Source: Nautilus pompilius (lineage: Eukaryota > Mollusca > Cephalopoda > Nautilida > Nautilidae). From it: a DNA stretch of 64,000 bases. This document shows, in pieces, positions 50,640 through 62,997 of the stretch (the first letter of the stretch is position 1; each line of letters opens with the position of its first letter). The notes beneath the pieces are model-generated. The model saw only the letters and a program-made list of their open reading frames with translations, did not search any database and was not told the origin of the DNA. The stretch lies in assembly GCA_018389105.1 (NCBI GenBank), contig JACATO010000065.1, forward strand, positions 1,321,001 through 1,385,000, written 5' to 3'. Made by a program: the position numbers and the translations under genes.

Positions 50640-50965
50640 CAACAGAAATGATCCAGAGAATGGCATAATGCAATTTCCACCAACCTGGCTACAGAGAGTG
50701 TGTTGTAAGAAACCTCTTTTGCATAAGAGAAATAAAATGCTTTGAAAAATTTGGTCAGAGGACATCCCTGGCTAAAGCTTCAAGAAATGGTAGCTATTAC
50801 TCTTCTCCGATGAGTTCCAGTTTCAGAAATTCATGTTTAGAGGATGCACCCAAGTTTGGAGAAGCCCTTAACAAGAATCTTCAACCCAAATACCTTCTGT
50901 TTGTATTCAGGGATGGAAGTATCAGACTGAGATACAAAATCTTGCTGCAAAACATAGCTTGACCA
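50640..50965 (+). pseudogene. Tc1-like transposase fragment
   Basis: A short decayed stretch follows the pattern of the N-terminal half of a Tc1-family catalytic domain: RVCCKKPLLHKR, then a gap, then LLFSDEFQFQKFMFRG and CTQVWR. This resembles RKPLLT...W..V.FSDES.F..FG..GR..VWR of the family, with the catalytic Asp in FSDE. Stops and frameshifts flank it. The open frame just upstream (50312-50668) could be part of the same relic, but I do not recognise it. Confidence 0.55.
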
Positions 50966-53900
50966 AGTACTAATAAAAACAATTCCTCTAATACTTGTCT
51001 TTATTTGACATATTTTGCAACAAATTGATATAATTTAAAAGCAACAGATTTCCAAATTATTATGGCAGGGAACTGTAGAATATTGTTTTCTATCCTTATA
51101 ATTAGTCATAACCATATATTATCTTTTTAAACTTAAATATAAAAATTTTAAAGTGTTCAACAAAGGCAGCAAATGAACATTTACATTTGTCTGTTTTTTT
51201 TTTAATGTTTAACTTTGTTTTTCCTTTTCTACCTCTTATTTTTTCAAGTAAAATTTATTTATATTTAAAATAAAATACAAACAAAACAAAAGACAATGTC
51301 TGGGTAGAACAATAAGTCTATAATAATATTCGTATATTATGCATCATGTTTCATATAAATATAAAAATACAACTGTTACATTATTAAAAGCAAAACCTTC
51401 TGTAACCTCTCTTTTCTTTACAAAGAGCTAAAGGTACCCTAAGAACTTATTGTCCATCAGGGCTACAGATAGGAAATTATGCAGAAAGGAATCAAGATCA
51501 TATTTTTCCTGAGTCATCTTCATGAACAGCCATCTTAAAGGCTGAGCAATTCTTTGGAACTTTCTAAGTTTCAGGAAATAGCATTTAGTATTGTTTTTCT
51601 ACTTAACATTGATACACAAACATTTGGAAATGACAAAATGAAAATTTATCCACAGTTCTAAACTGATGTATGTAGCACCTGTGGAAAGATTGATAGCTAC
51701 GTTTGTAAATACAATCTTTGTTACAAATGCTAAGGAATTTGCATTCTAAGTTTTTTTCATCAAAAAGTATTAACGGATCGTATGAAGCATCATAACTCCC
51801 CTGAAGAGAGTTCTAGGAAAACATCTTTCAAGGGACACCACTCTACTTCAAGGTGATTTTCTAGAGTGGAAGTAGCAAATAAAAACCTCATGTATGTTAT
51901 TAAATATCATAATAGATTTGATAGTTTACGTTATGAAAAGAAAAAAGTGGGGGAAAGGAACAAACAATATCACTAGGAAAACTGTAAAACGTTTGCAGAA
52001 AACTAATATACAGGATGCATTTCTACTTAAGTTCGACAAAGTGGACAATAAAAGTAAGCTAATCTGAGAAAGTTATCCTATGTTGCACCCATTTAGCCAT
52101 CTGGTTTGAAAAATAGTTACTTATGAACAACCAGTAGGTCTCAGAAGAAATGTAATATACAGAGTTAAAGAGATTATATCAGTAGTTACAAATTTCTGTA
52201 GGCTAATTTAGAAAGTAAAATCTTCAGTTGATTCCTGTAGACATAGATTGTGGATGAGTAGTTATTTTTTTTTCAAAAAGATCTAAAATAAATTCCTTTG
52301 GCAAAACTCAGTGAGCATAAACTAATAGGAAATGCAAGTTCAATTGAGGAAAATGATGGATTTTTGCTTGGTAAGAGATAGATAGATAAGGCTCAGTAGC
52401 CACATGTCTTACAAAACAAAAAAAAAGGGGGGTTTAAGTTCTGGCAATGAGCTCATAGCAAATGACTATCAGAATTTCTATCATGGAAAAGAAATTAATG
52501 TTTTAACAAGAAAAATCATCAGTTCCATTAATGATGCGATTTCCACCAAAATCATGCGTTTTAAATATCTGCCTGACAAGTCGTTCAGGTGCTTTATACC
52601 AAAATTGTCCACTGCGAGAGTGAATGGGTTCAAGATGACCCAGTGTTATTTTTGGATTTTTGTAATGATACTGCATATCCTTCTCACTCATGTGAGTATA
52701 TGTGTGCATACAGGCTTAGATTCTCAGTAGCACCCATAGTTAAAAAATGGCAAGTATTTATATCAAATTGGTTTGTACTTGCCACACCTGGGCGTTTACT
52801 ATGGCTCATCAAAATTCAAAAATATTAGAGTGGCCGATTATTAAAACAAAAAAAAAAAAAAAATTGAGTTAAAAAAATCAGCCTGCTGAAACTGAAAATG
52901 GAATCCATACCTTCCTACGATTGGTAAAATATGATGCATTGCCATGAAGAAACTAAAACTATATGGGAATGTCTTTGATTGACCATGCAGATACAGAATA
53001 GACAGCAAAGATCTATGTGTAACGAATGATTAAGAAAGAAAAAAAAACAATGTTAAAACATCATTGGAGCAAGTTTACTCCGAGAGGCTCTGTCAGTATC
53101 ACGTGAGAAAATAAACAGTGCACAACACTCATCATCTGAAAAGAGAATTGCACTGTAAGTAGTCTGTCTGTCTCTCTCTCACTCTCTGGGAAGAGGAGGA
53201 AAAATTAAAATAAAATAGAAGATGGCGTCAACTGTATTTGATTTCATGTGGTTTTATCACTGGATCTAACTCCATCATGAAGTCAACGTAGACTTTGCTG
53301 TGGCATTGTTCTAGCTCTTCATCCTGCCTGGTTACTGCTCGCAGTGCCTCTGACACTTCATATTCCACAGCAGGTTGTCTTCCATGCCAAATTGCCCTGC
53401 TGCCCCACTAATTGTAGTAGATTTTACAGTCCATGGCACCTAGCTTGAAGTTGGTTATGCAACTTGTCATCTTTGGCATCCTAACTCTCCTACAGATGTG
53501 AGTGTACAGTACTTGCAGCAGGAATAAATGAGTGAATGTATGGAAGAGGACTGACTGCTGGTGTGGTAGAAAGACCTGATAAGCTAAAATATGGCAAATG
53601 ATGATCTGACACAATCACCTTCGTGTCTCTTAAATACAGACAAGAACATCCCATAATCAGTGATGCAATGATCATATGTCCAAACAAGGGGCACTTTCCA
53701 AAGTACAGTATTACTAAACAAGGTAGATGCTGTGAGAATACAATGTAAATAAATAGAGGTACATCAACAAACAATAGGCAGGTAGCATGAATAAACAATT
53801 TATGTTTATTGTCAGCGCACACTTCAATGATGAAAAGGACAAAGTAGGAGCCTACAACTGATCTGAAACGAGATGGCCAATTTCCATTTAGTATCTGTAA

Positions 53901-55129
53901 GTGCAGTAACCAAGGGTCATCATGTGCTAAAATATTCTTAAAGAATTTAATGGGAATATCTATGAATCCAAACAGATGAGCATTTGGAGACATTTATTGG
54001 AATTTGGGCAGCCACTAAAACTAAGACAGTATTTAAATTGAAATAAAAAGAAATAACAATACCAATCCTTCTTGGTTTGGTATGTATAATATTGTGATTT
54101 ATGCCTTTTTGAAAGATGCATGTTAAGAGCAGAGATTAATATGGACATTTGAAAGCCATAGAATCTAATGCTCATTCTTGAATTATTTTTCGGTCACTTC
54201 AATCTAATTCATTTCATTTTTTTACGTGAAGGAGAAAAATAAAGTTGACAATAATTTAAACAGATATAAATAAACCAAAAGAGTGTTGAAAGAAACCAAC
54301 AAAGTATAGTTTAAATTTGCAGCTTTAAATTCAAATAGGATATGCCCAGCATCCTGGCACTATCTGAAACAAATATATTTGAGAACCTTAAGTGAAGCTA
54401 AATACTAACTTAAAGACAGATGCATAGTAAATCTATTGGGAAAGGGGCGCCAGATGTAGATGACCTGATAAGGCTGACCTTTGGCAAAATAAACAAAACA
54501 TGACCTGTCCAAAATAGGGATTCGGTCTCTGTATAGAAGAAAGTGGCCAATTCTGTTTTTGGGTAGTAAATAAAATATGGTTCCACGAGAGGAAAATTTC
54601 TTCAACTGCGATGTATAAAAACCCCCCAAAAAGCTAAGACAGATAAACAACCTTTTTCTGGAAATGAATGCACACAATTTAGTGACATATATTTTGAAAG
54701 TATTTACTGCACATGCTGCAGTATTATGAACTTAGGAAATCTATTTGCATCAGGGTTTTTGTAATAATAAGCACTAGAAAAAAAGGATAGAGAGATTTGA
54801 AAGGCTTGGGAAATTAAGATAAATGCTTAGATTTAAATGGAAATTATAGAATACTGTTCCATTTCATAGTAAAATCAGTGTGTGTTGGTTTATGGAAATA
54901 TCAAACTGATTTAAATCACCAAGACTACCTAAGGTATCTAAGAATTGGAGTTCCGTCTGTAGTAAAGTGAAGATTAAGATGCTGAGTTAAGCCAATCTGA
55001 GTAAGTCAGGCTTGGTCACTTGAGGCAAACAATCCAGAAAGTTGACTACTAAAAGCTGAGAACAAAAATATGTTCACTAACACAATCCAGAGTATTTTAC
55101 ACCAGTTTGATAATGACTTCTGTCATCTA

Positions 55130-55300
55130 CAGGGTAATTTTGTGGTAGAAACAAGTGCCTTTCACCTATGGCACTGATGGCTGTAGGAAAGATTCAGTTC
55201 CCATCAGGATTTAACTCAATTTGGCACCAAACCACAGCAGGGTTTTTTCTTGCTCTTTTAGTAGGATTTTCTGGATTGGCTTGTACCCTGACCACTGCCC
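55130..55300 (+). repeat. SINE-like copy D
   Basis: GATTCAGTTCCC (B box-like, 55191-55202) is followed by ACTCAATTTGGCACC and GCAGGGTTTTTTCTTGCTC, the same order as copies A and C. The minus-strand open frame across it (55211-55489) is not a gene. Confidence 0.5.
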
Positions 55301-56561
55301 AAGCAAGAGCCCCCATCTATCCCCTCTAGTTATCTGCTTCTCATCAAAGTTGAGACAAGAGTTCACAAATAAACAGTCCAGTAAATGCATTAATTTTTTT
55401 AAGCTGATTTTTCTTACAACTGCATCACTATGGAAACATTTATTGATAAAATCTACGGACTTCATAAAGTTATTTTTGTCTTTTCTCAAACAATGGTGAG
55501 ATTAATGCAATGGTGCTCATCCGTTTTTATTGCATTGATTGTTTATGAGTACAGCCACATCTGTGCTAGTCTGCAGGTGAGTTTTCAGGGTACTACTATT
55601 GGTAAAACACTAGTTTTTACATAATTAGTGTCTGATTGATATGGCTTTTAAATTTTTACAGGTTAGTTTACCCACGGGAGGGGGAGGGGGCACAACAGGT
55701 GAAACATGTGGCTACAAAAGGCATTAAGTTGTCTGTCATCGGTGGACAAAGTAATTTTGTGTGCAGAATGAATTTCACCCTTAAAGTAGAGAAGTAAAAC
55801 AAATTTTGTAGCCATAAACATTTTAAAATATGCAAACTTAGAAATGCTCACTCTCTTAGCTTAGTACAGTATTTAAAAGTAAGTAAAGAAAAGTCATCCA
55901 GGCCTGTGACTGGTCTCTTTAGGATTACATGACTTGCCCAGATATGCAGAAGCAGGGTTAGTGCTAGGCGGTCCAAAATCATAGATGGCCTGATAACCAA
56001 CAGGCTGTGAATTTGAAAATCACCTCCTGCCATTAGAACTGGGAAAATGTAGCCTGTAACAAACGTACCATAGTGTGTGTGGTGTAACAGTGAACTTGAA
56101 TGTGATTAAAACAAAAAATCACCTGCCAAAATCTAAGTCTATAAATTAGTTTTAATAATAAAGTGGTGAAATTACTTTCTACAGATTGAGCACCACCAAT
56201 AACTTCCTATTCCTTTTAAAATGGAGAGTGCACAGAATCTACAACAGACTTTTCTCCATCAATAACCAATAATTAAGAACTGTGATCCCCAAATGCAGCA
56301 CAATTCTCTCTTTCTTTTTTCTAAATTATAAATATTATCAAGATTTGTAGCATTAACTCTACAAACTCTAGCATGTTTTCTTGCAGTCGGTTTTTAGCTG
56401 TTCAACTACAGGTGAACAACATCATGGTGTAGCCTTGTGGAGACATTTTTTTTTATTATCAGTGACAAAAATTAAAACTTATTTCACGTTTCATGCTCAA
56501 CCCTCTCTCTAAAATTTTGTATCTTTGCAGAGATTACTAGCTCTGTGTAAAGTGCTGGGCT

Positions 56562-56680
56562 TAGCTCAGACATTTCCCATCACCTTGGTAATAGTAGAAC
56601 TAACTACTGAACTTAGATTTTGGCAGATTGTTTTGGTAGGTTTGCCAGTTAGCTCAGGGTGATGGGAAATGTCTGAGCTA
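56562..56680. repeat. Long perfect inverted repeat (23-bp arms, 73-bp spacer)
   Basis: Left arm 56562-56584 (TAGCTCAGACATTTCCCATC plus ACC) and right arm 56658-56680 are exact reverse complements. Beyond the arms GGCT/AGCC also pair if one base is bulged. The spacer has no coding potential. No flanking target duplication is evident. Confidence 0.9.
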
Positions 56681-57377
56681 GCCTGTGACTTTCTGTAAAT
56701 AACATACCTTTTCATTAATATCTTCGTTGAGCTCTAAGCATGCTAAACTGTTCACAATTATTTTCTTGTCTGCAAAAAGGTCAGAGTAGTAAACTTTGAA
56801 GGAAACAAGTTAATAAAAGGTGAAAACAAATTGGAAAGTAAATAGAATTATTAAATGGTGAAAATTATACCTAGATGAAGGAAGATGATTCAGATGGTTA
56901 AAAACTAAAGCAGACCATCACAATGGGAACGTTTTAAAGATGTATGGGAATTAATGAGTAGCACACGTCTGATTTGTGCTAATGAAATGGAATACATTTA
57001 ATTCATTTCTCACACATGATTGATTCTTCTTTCTACAGAAAACATTTTTCTAATTTAAATTCTATTTCCAAAGAGATTTTAAAATTTAAAAAAAATAAAA
57101 GTTTCACAAATAATTCTAGTTTCTAGTAATAACTATATTAAAGACTGTTGGTACATTAGCCATGTGATGTTTTCCAACAGTAAAAGTAAGGAAACACGGC
57201 ATAGTTCAGAACCGAGGAAATATAAGAAAATGTTAATCTACAGAACACTACACAGAAATTGGTTATATAAAAGAAGAAATGTAATAATCATTATAAGGCC
57301 TGTTACCCTACCTCAAACTGAGCAAGATCAAATGCCCATGGTATTATTGAAATCTACTTTGTTCTTAAATGCATAAA

Positions 57378-57460
57378 TGGCTGGTGGTCGAGCAATTGGG
57401 CTGCTGGGTAGCCAAGGTTGAAGCTGGAAAAACTGAAGCCAATGTTCTGAGCTTTAAATT
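57378..57460 (+). repeat. SINE-like head fragment F
   Basis: GGCTGGTGGTCGAGC, TTGGGCTGCTGGGTAGCC and AAGGTTGAAGCTGG resemble the tRNA-like head of copy C (A box, then B box). The body is not clear. Confidence 0.35.
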
Positions 57461-60400
57461 TGTCAAAACAAATCTTGCCAAGGGATTAAAACCTTTATCA
57501 CCCAGCATGGCGATAATTTCCCAAAATTCATTTTAGTGAACATTCTGCCAAAATCCCATAACAACCTCACAATCCCTGCCACCCCCAACAACTGTTAACA
57601 TTATTAAGATGTATCATGGTAGGGACCCAAACTATACTATCATGTTTCCTTCTACTGGTACACCTGGCTACCTTCAATACCTGATAGCCAGCCAGCCAAC
57701 CATTATTAAAAAGAACAAAAATCAAAATCTCACACATTATCAAAATACATATCCTGTCTTTAATGAGAATAACTTTTCTTAAAGAAAAGAACAATAAACT
57801 TTTCAGAGAGAGAGAGAGAAAGAGAGGTTGAATATATAATTGTATCCAGATATGGAAAACTGATGAATTCTGATGAAAACTAAATGATGTTTTAAAAAAA
57901 ATGGAGAAAGTGAAAAGCAGAATAATTCTGTTGTCCAGGAAAGACCTGTCCATGAAAAGGAAAAAAACAACAAAAAAACATTTAAGACATAAATCTGAAG
58001 AAGAAACTCTTGTGTAATACTTTATCAGCTGACTGGAAAGACAATTATGTAATATCCTGTTTTCCAGGAACCCACAGACTAAGTCTCTACAGTTAACTTC
58101 CTGTGAAAGGGTCAACTTTGTTTGAATTAGGATGCTAACATATTCTGTTTCATTGAGTCACACAGGCAACTGTTTTAACAACAACAACAACATTTAAATT
58201 CTATACTTTCATACTCTCTTCAACATGCTTTCATTTATACTTTAGTTTAAACTCCACTTCATTTGATGTCCTTAATCACATTTTAAGCAAGATTTCTTTC
58301 TTTGTATGAGAACCCCTGCTGGGTTATTTGTTCTAAAGTTGACATAGCACAGCCCCCCCCTTTTTAATGCCAGAAAACAAATAATTAAAATCTATATTAG
58401 TTTAATTGAGGAAGCCATTGCAACTTGTACAAGGCTCCAGAGGGGAATTGGGGAGGGAGGAAATGCCTAGTAATTTGATTTTTAAACTGGTCTACACATC
58501 ACTATTAATAACTACTGACGATAGACAATTGATTCCACTTATTTACCATTCTTTGACTTAAAAAAAAAACTTTATTACCATTTTGTTTAACCAGCAGAAA
58601 TATTTGCCAATGTTTTAGCAGGGTTATAGTTATTTATGCCTGCCCCGTTATTTTAAGCTGTAGAATTCTGTTAATTTGGAAGTTACTTTTGCCTTTAAGA
58701 GAAAAAAAAATACATTTTTTGGATGCTATGACACAGACCAGCTTTCTTTGCAGATTGTAGACCATATGCTTACAAATCCACCTGGTGGTGAAGTCCATGG
58801 CCTTATTTATCTGTGACACGATGGAGTGGTAGATCAAGTTGTTTAAATACTAACAGCAATTGAATGAGATGTATGATATTGTGTTTCTGAAACCAGAGCG
58901 AGTTAGCGCAGACCTTCAACAGATTTCACGGAGAATATTTAAGTTGGCTGCATGGAGCTGAGATTAACTTAACTGTAAAACACCCTCTGCAGCTTAAGGG
59001 AATCCCAACTGATTTTTTTTTTTCTCTTTCTATATTCCAGCAACAGATAGCAATTTTTTTCTTCTGGGGGGAGGGGAAAAGATAAGAAAGAAAAGAAACT
59101 TGTTTTACTAGAAAGAACAGAGGGAAACAACCCTTAATCTTGTTGTTGTTGTTGTTGTGTGCATTTGGTGGTGGTGAAGTGCAATGTGTGTACTACTAGG
59201 ACTGAATGGTAATTAGTGTACCAGCCCCAGCAATTCCCTCTCAAGGTGGCCAATGTGCCGGGCGAGGAAGAACTTAACACTTTTTATATAGTTCCAATAG
59301 ATCATTAAAGTTAATTTAACTGCTGTATTTGTATTATGTTCATGAAACAACTTGGTTCTTTATTCATAAATAAATAAAAACATTGAGAGAAGAGAACAGA
59401 TTAAACAATTAAAAATAAAAATAAGTTACATTATATAAAATGGTAATTCACAAAGCTAAAATTTTTGTAAAGATAGCATAAAATCTGTATTAATCTTTAA
59501 AAATAAAAAAGCTTGCTAAAGTATTTTGAGGATAACTGATAAAATGAGAATAAGCTGATGAGATTAGAAAAAAATTGACTTATTATGTCTAAGCAGACAG
59601 GGGGTTAAACTGGATGATTTTGATAAATATCATGTATTAAAGTTGTTACAAGAAAAGCTGAGGTAAGACTGTAACACGTGTAGGTTTGGAGGAGCTGAAG
59701 ACATTTCCTAACAAAACATAGATGAGAACACAGCACTCACCATCTGCTAGTAACATATATAAGTTCTGCCAAGGTCTTGGTAGTAATAAAACTATACACA
59801 TGGCAGAACTAGTAAACAATTTAAAAAGAATTAGCAAATACCCGGAATTCAAGAGGCATAGGTATTCTTCATTCTGAAGAATTTCAACAAACATCAACAG
59901 ATGACTAAAAGGTTACATACTATTTTGGTAAAGCTGCTGAAGTCACTGGTAGAACACTACTAAGGCTCACTGATTTACTAAAAGGGTGCCATCTATACAA
60001 ATCTTTTTTTTTTTTTTAAATAAAGTACAAATAGAATGTACAAATTTTCAAAAGTTATTTCAGTGACTTCCTGGCAAAAAGTAATAGTAACAATTATAGT
60101 GGAGTCTCTTTGGTGAACAACTAGAAACTTTCAGCATGTTTAAAAAATTGGATTTTTATACAAAAACATATATTTATTCCATTTTCTCATTCTTCTTGTT
60201 TTGGTAACATTGTATTTATTGATCTGAGTGGTAAATTTCTAAAATTTAGTTGGCAAAGTGTTTGTCATTATCAGTTCTTTGGGTAAAGTTCTAGTGAAGT
60301 GTATGGAGTAAGTTTATGGGTGTAATAAACTTGGCCATAGGCAGATAAATATTTCCCAGATCACTAATGACAAAACCAAGAATCATCTGGATAACAGCAG

Positions 60401-62639
60401 GGATGTTAATTAAAATCCAGCTTAGCTCAGTAAAACCACCTAAATAATCCCACATATGTTTGTCATGGCCAATTAGGTTGTAGGTAATTTTTCTAAAGAT
60501 ACAGGTGAAAAATCTTTTATGAGAACTTTCAGAGATCTGACTAGCTATTATTATTCATGTGTGGGACAGCTTATAAGACTACAGTACAGACTAAAGACTG
60601 AGATAATCTTCTTGGGAGATTATAGTGAAGCAGTAACCATTTAATTCTCATAGCAGAGATCCAGAGTTGTTAGGTAACCTGGATGGAGCTGTTCCATCCC
60701 TGCTATTAAGTCTTAGATAACACCAAAAGGAAATCCCCTTTTGAAGCCTTAATCCAATATACCACATGAGTTTTTGTCTCACTTGTACACCAGTCTACAA
60801 GAGGTACTATTAGTGTTGAAATGGCTGTATATTTAGTCTATATAGTCATAATGCAAAACATGAGGGGTTGGAGCAATATAGATTGCACCCAGTTGTATGT
60901 GTGGAGCCAGGATATTTTGTTTGAAGAATGGTCAGGGAACATAGAAACATAATGCAACCTTACCAGAGGGGAAAATATTTTCTAAACATGTATAATTGTA
61001 ACATTAAATTCAATTACAATTTGCAGGATTTTGCAAAGATAAAAGGTTAGTTAATTAGAGAACAAACCAAACTTCAATGTACGTATATGTTTTACAAATT
61101 GCAAGGTTACTGATTGCACATTCAGCTGATGCCCTGCACCAAGCTCATCTTATTGTGCACAGTTATCTCGGCTAGATGCTCTCATCGCTACATCCTAATA
61201 CATTGGATTCAAAGGAGGGTATCACACATTTTTCTTAAAAGTCTTAGTAAAAATACTACAGATTTCCTGGGTGCATAATTTTGTAGACTTTGTTTGCGAT
61301 GCTGCTGAGCCTGAACAATATTCAATAAAATCAATATAGAAATAAGTGGCCTATTGACCATTAACCTGAAGGTGGTAATATGATATGTTGTTAAAGGCTG
61401 CATGTGTGTGCGTGTGTGTGTGTGCTCCTCATCCCCTGGTTATGAACTTGCTTAGGAAGTATATACAGGGTTAACAACCCATAATTCTAGATAAAAGTCA
61501 GTGCTGCAGATAATGAGGCCAAAAATGGAGTTTGCTTTTATCTATAAAACAGTTTTGTATATGCAAAAACTGATAATGCCTATAACTGTTGTTTCTTATG
61601 TAATATGAAAACTACTAAATTGCATGTATTACACTGAAATTAATTCTAAAAAGCCTCAGTTTATGTAGCAAGATGTTTATTTTGAGACATTTTTTTTTTA
61701 ACTTTGAAAAGACCTGATCATCAACATGCAAATCATTTTCCATTTCATTCTTTTTTTTAAGTTCTGAAAGTCCATTATTGTTGTCTTCAATATTTTCTAT
61801 CAGTTTTTAACACAGTTTAGCGCTGCCATTTACAAAAGTCAAAAAAATTATTCGAATGCAGAAAAGCGGCCTTGGCGAGTGTGTAGCCTGAAGACTGATC
61901 AGAATTGGTGCTGTGTAGTCATACCAGCTTTGAAAAACAGTGCACTGTTTACCCAGATGTCTCATAACTGCCAGCCACCCACACCCATCACCGCCCTCCC
62001 AAAAAATAATAAAAGCTTCTTTTCCTCTTCCTTTCTTATTCCATCCACTTAATTAAGCAGGAGTAGAGGTTAATGATTAAAGAAACAAAGGGGGAAGAGC
62101 AGAGAGAGGGAAACAGAAGAGAAATGTCCAAGTACACAGTAAGATAAGATTTTGTCTCACTGTGTATAAGTTTGGGGAGCAGGTCCTTCAATTACGGACT
62201 TTGTTTAATTAAAAAATTGCATGATTTTTTTTTAAAAGTCTGCCTTTGTTAACCAGTGGGGGGTTTTTTTTGTTTATTTCTTCTTAAATTTATATCTCCT
62301 GTTCTGATTAGATATTAATCTAATAGTGTTCTACAAATAATAAAAGGGGTCAATCTAGAGATTATGAAAACTTTGCCACTATGTAATAAAGATCCAACCA
62401 TCAGTAGTATATTATTAGCACTATCTACCTGTCCAACATCCAGAATTTGCTTCAGCATTAATTTTATTTTTAAAGATACATTTAATGTGATATATAATTT
62501 TAAATAACTAGTAGCTTTCTTGTTGATCCCCCTGTTCTGACAGTTAGGGTCTAAGAACATCTCACAGCAGTAAGCTAGAACGGGATAGTGTGGGACATTA
62601 GCCTCGGTGATCAAGCTAAGTTACCCGGGCATGGTCAGG

Positions 62640-62860
62640 GGGCCTTGAGTGGTGGTTAGAGTGCCAGCCAGACAGGAATTAGGCACAGAACCACCCCAGA
62701 AAACTCTACTAGAACTCTTCAGTTTTAGATGTAGGAGAAAACTTGTGCAGCTGGCTGATGAAGAAGAGCAAGAAAAAAATCCTGCCAGGAAGGTATGTCA
62801 AACTGCCCCTTAACCATCAGAGTCCAGTAATCTAAATACCAGACTATCAGCTTCAGTTAT
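62640..62860 (-). repeat. SINE-like copy E, minus orientation
   Basis: On the minus strand it reads CTTCCTGGCAGGATTTTTTT, CTTGCTCTTCTTCATCAGC, CAGCTGCACAAG and TTTTCTCCTACATCTAAAAC, the full body order of the family. The head region (GATGGTTAAGGGGCAG) is degenerate. Confidence 0.6.
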
Positions 62861-62939
62861 TTAGATCAGTGAAAAAGTAAGTAAAACAGGAAAAATAAAG
62901 TGAAAGTTTTGTTGCACACATTACAGATACAGGTGGTTA

Positions 62940-62941
<2 letters not shown>

Positions 62942-62996
<55 letters not shown>

Positions 62997-62997
62997 G
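62942..62997. repeat. (AC)n(AT)n compound microsatellite
   Basis: About 16 AC units followed by about 11 AT units. Confidence 0.95.

Larger units (their letters stand above)
45180..52400. other. Gene desert with possible regulatory patches
   Basis: 46,850-47,650 is non-repetitive with several homeodomain-like cores, the RFX X-box and the composite MEIS site. 47,930-48,330 is similarly complex. 50.3-51.0 kb is Tc1 debris. The rest is AT-rich or simple repeat. Confidence 0.5.
52400..58000. other. Gene desert, no gene recognised
   Basis: Long chance frames occur at 52,404-52,828 and 53,490-53,993, but no family was recognised and no exon boundaries fit. It contains the 56.6-kb inverted repeat and SINE-like fragments. 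Confidence 0.5.

Noticed and set aside
57567-58115. 182-codon minus-strand frame
   Set aside because: Composition is Phe/Leu/Ile-rich, as expected from A-rich plus-strand DNA; it crosses an (AG)n run, has no recognisable domain and no exon signals.
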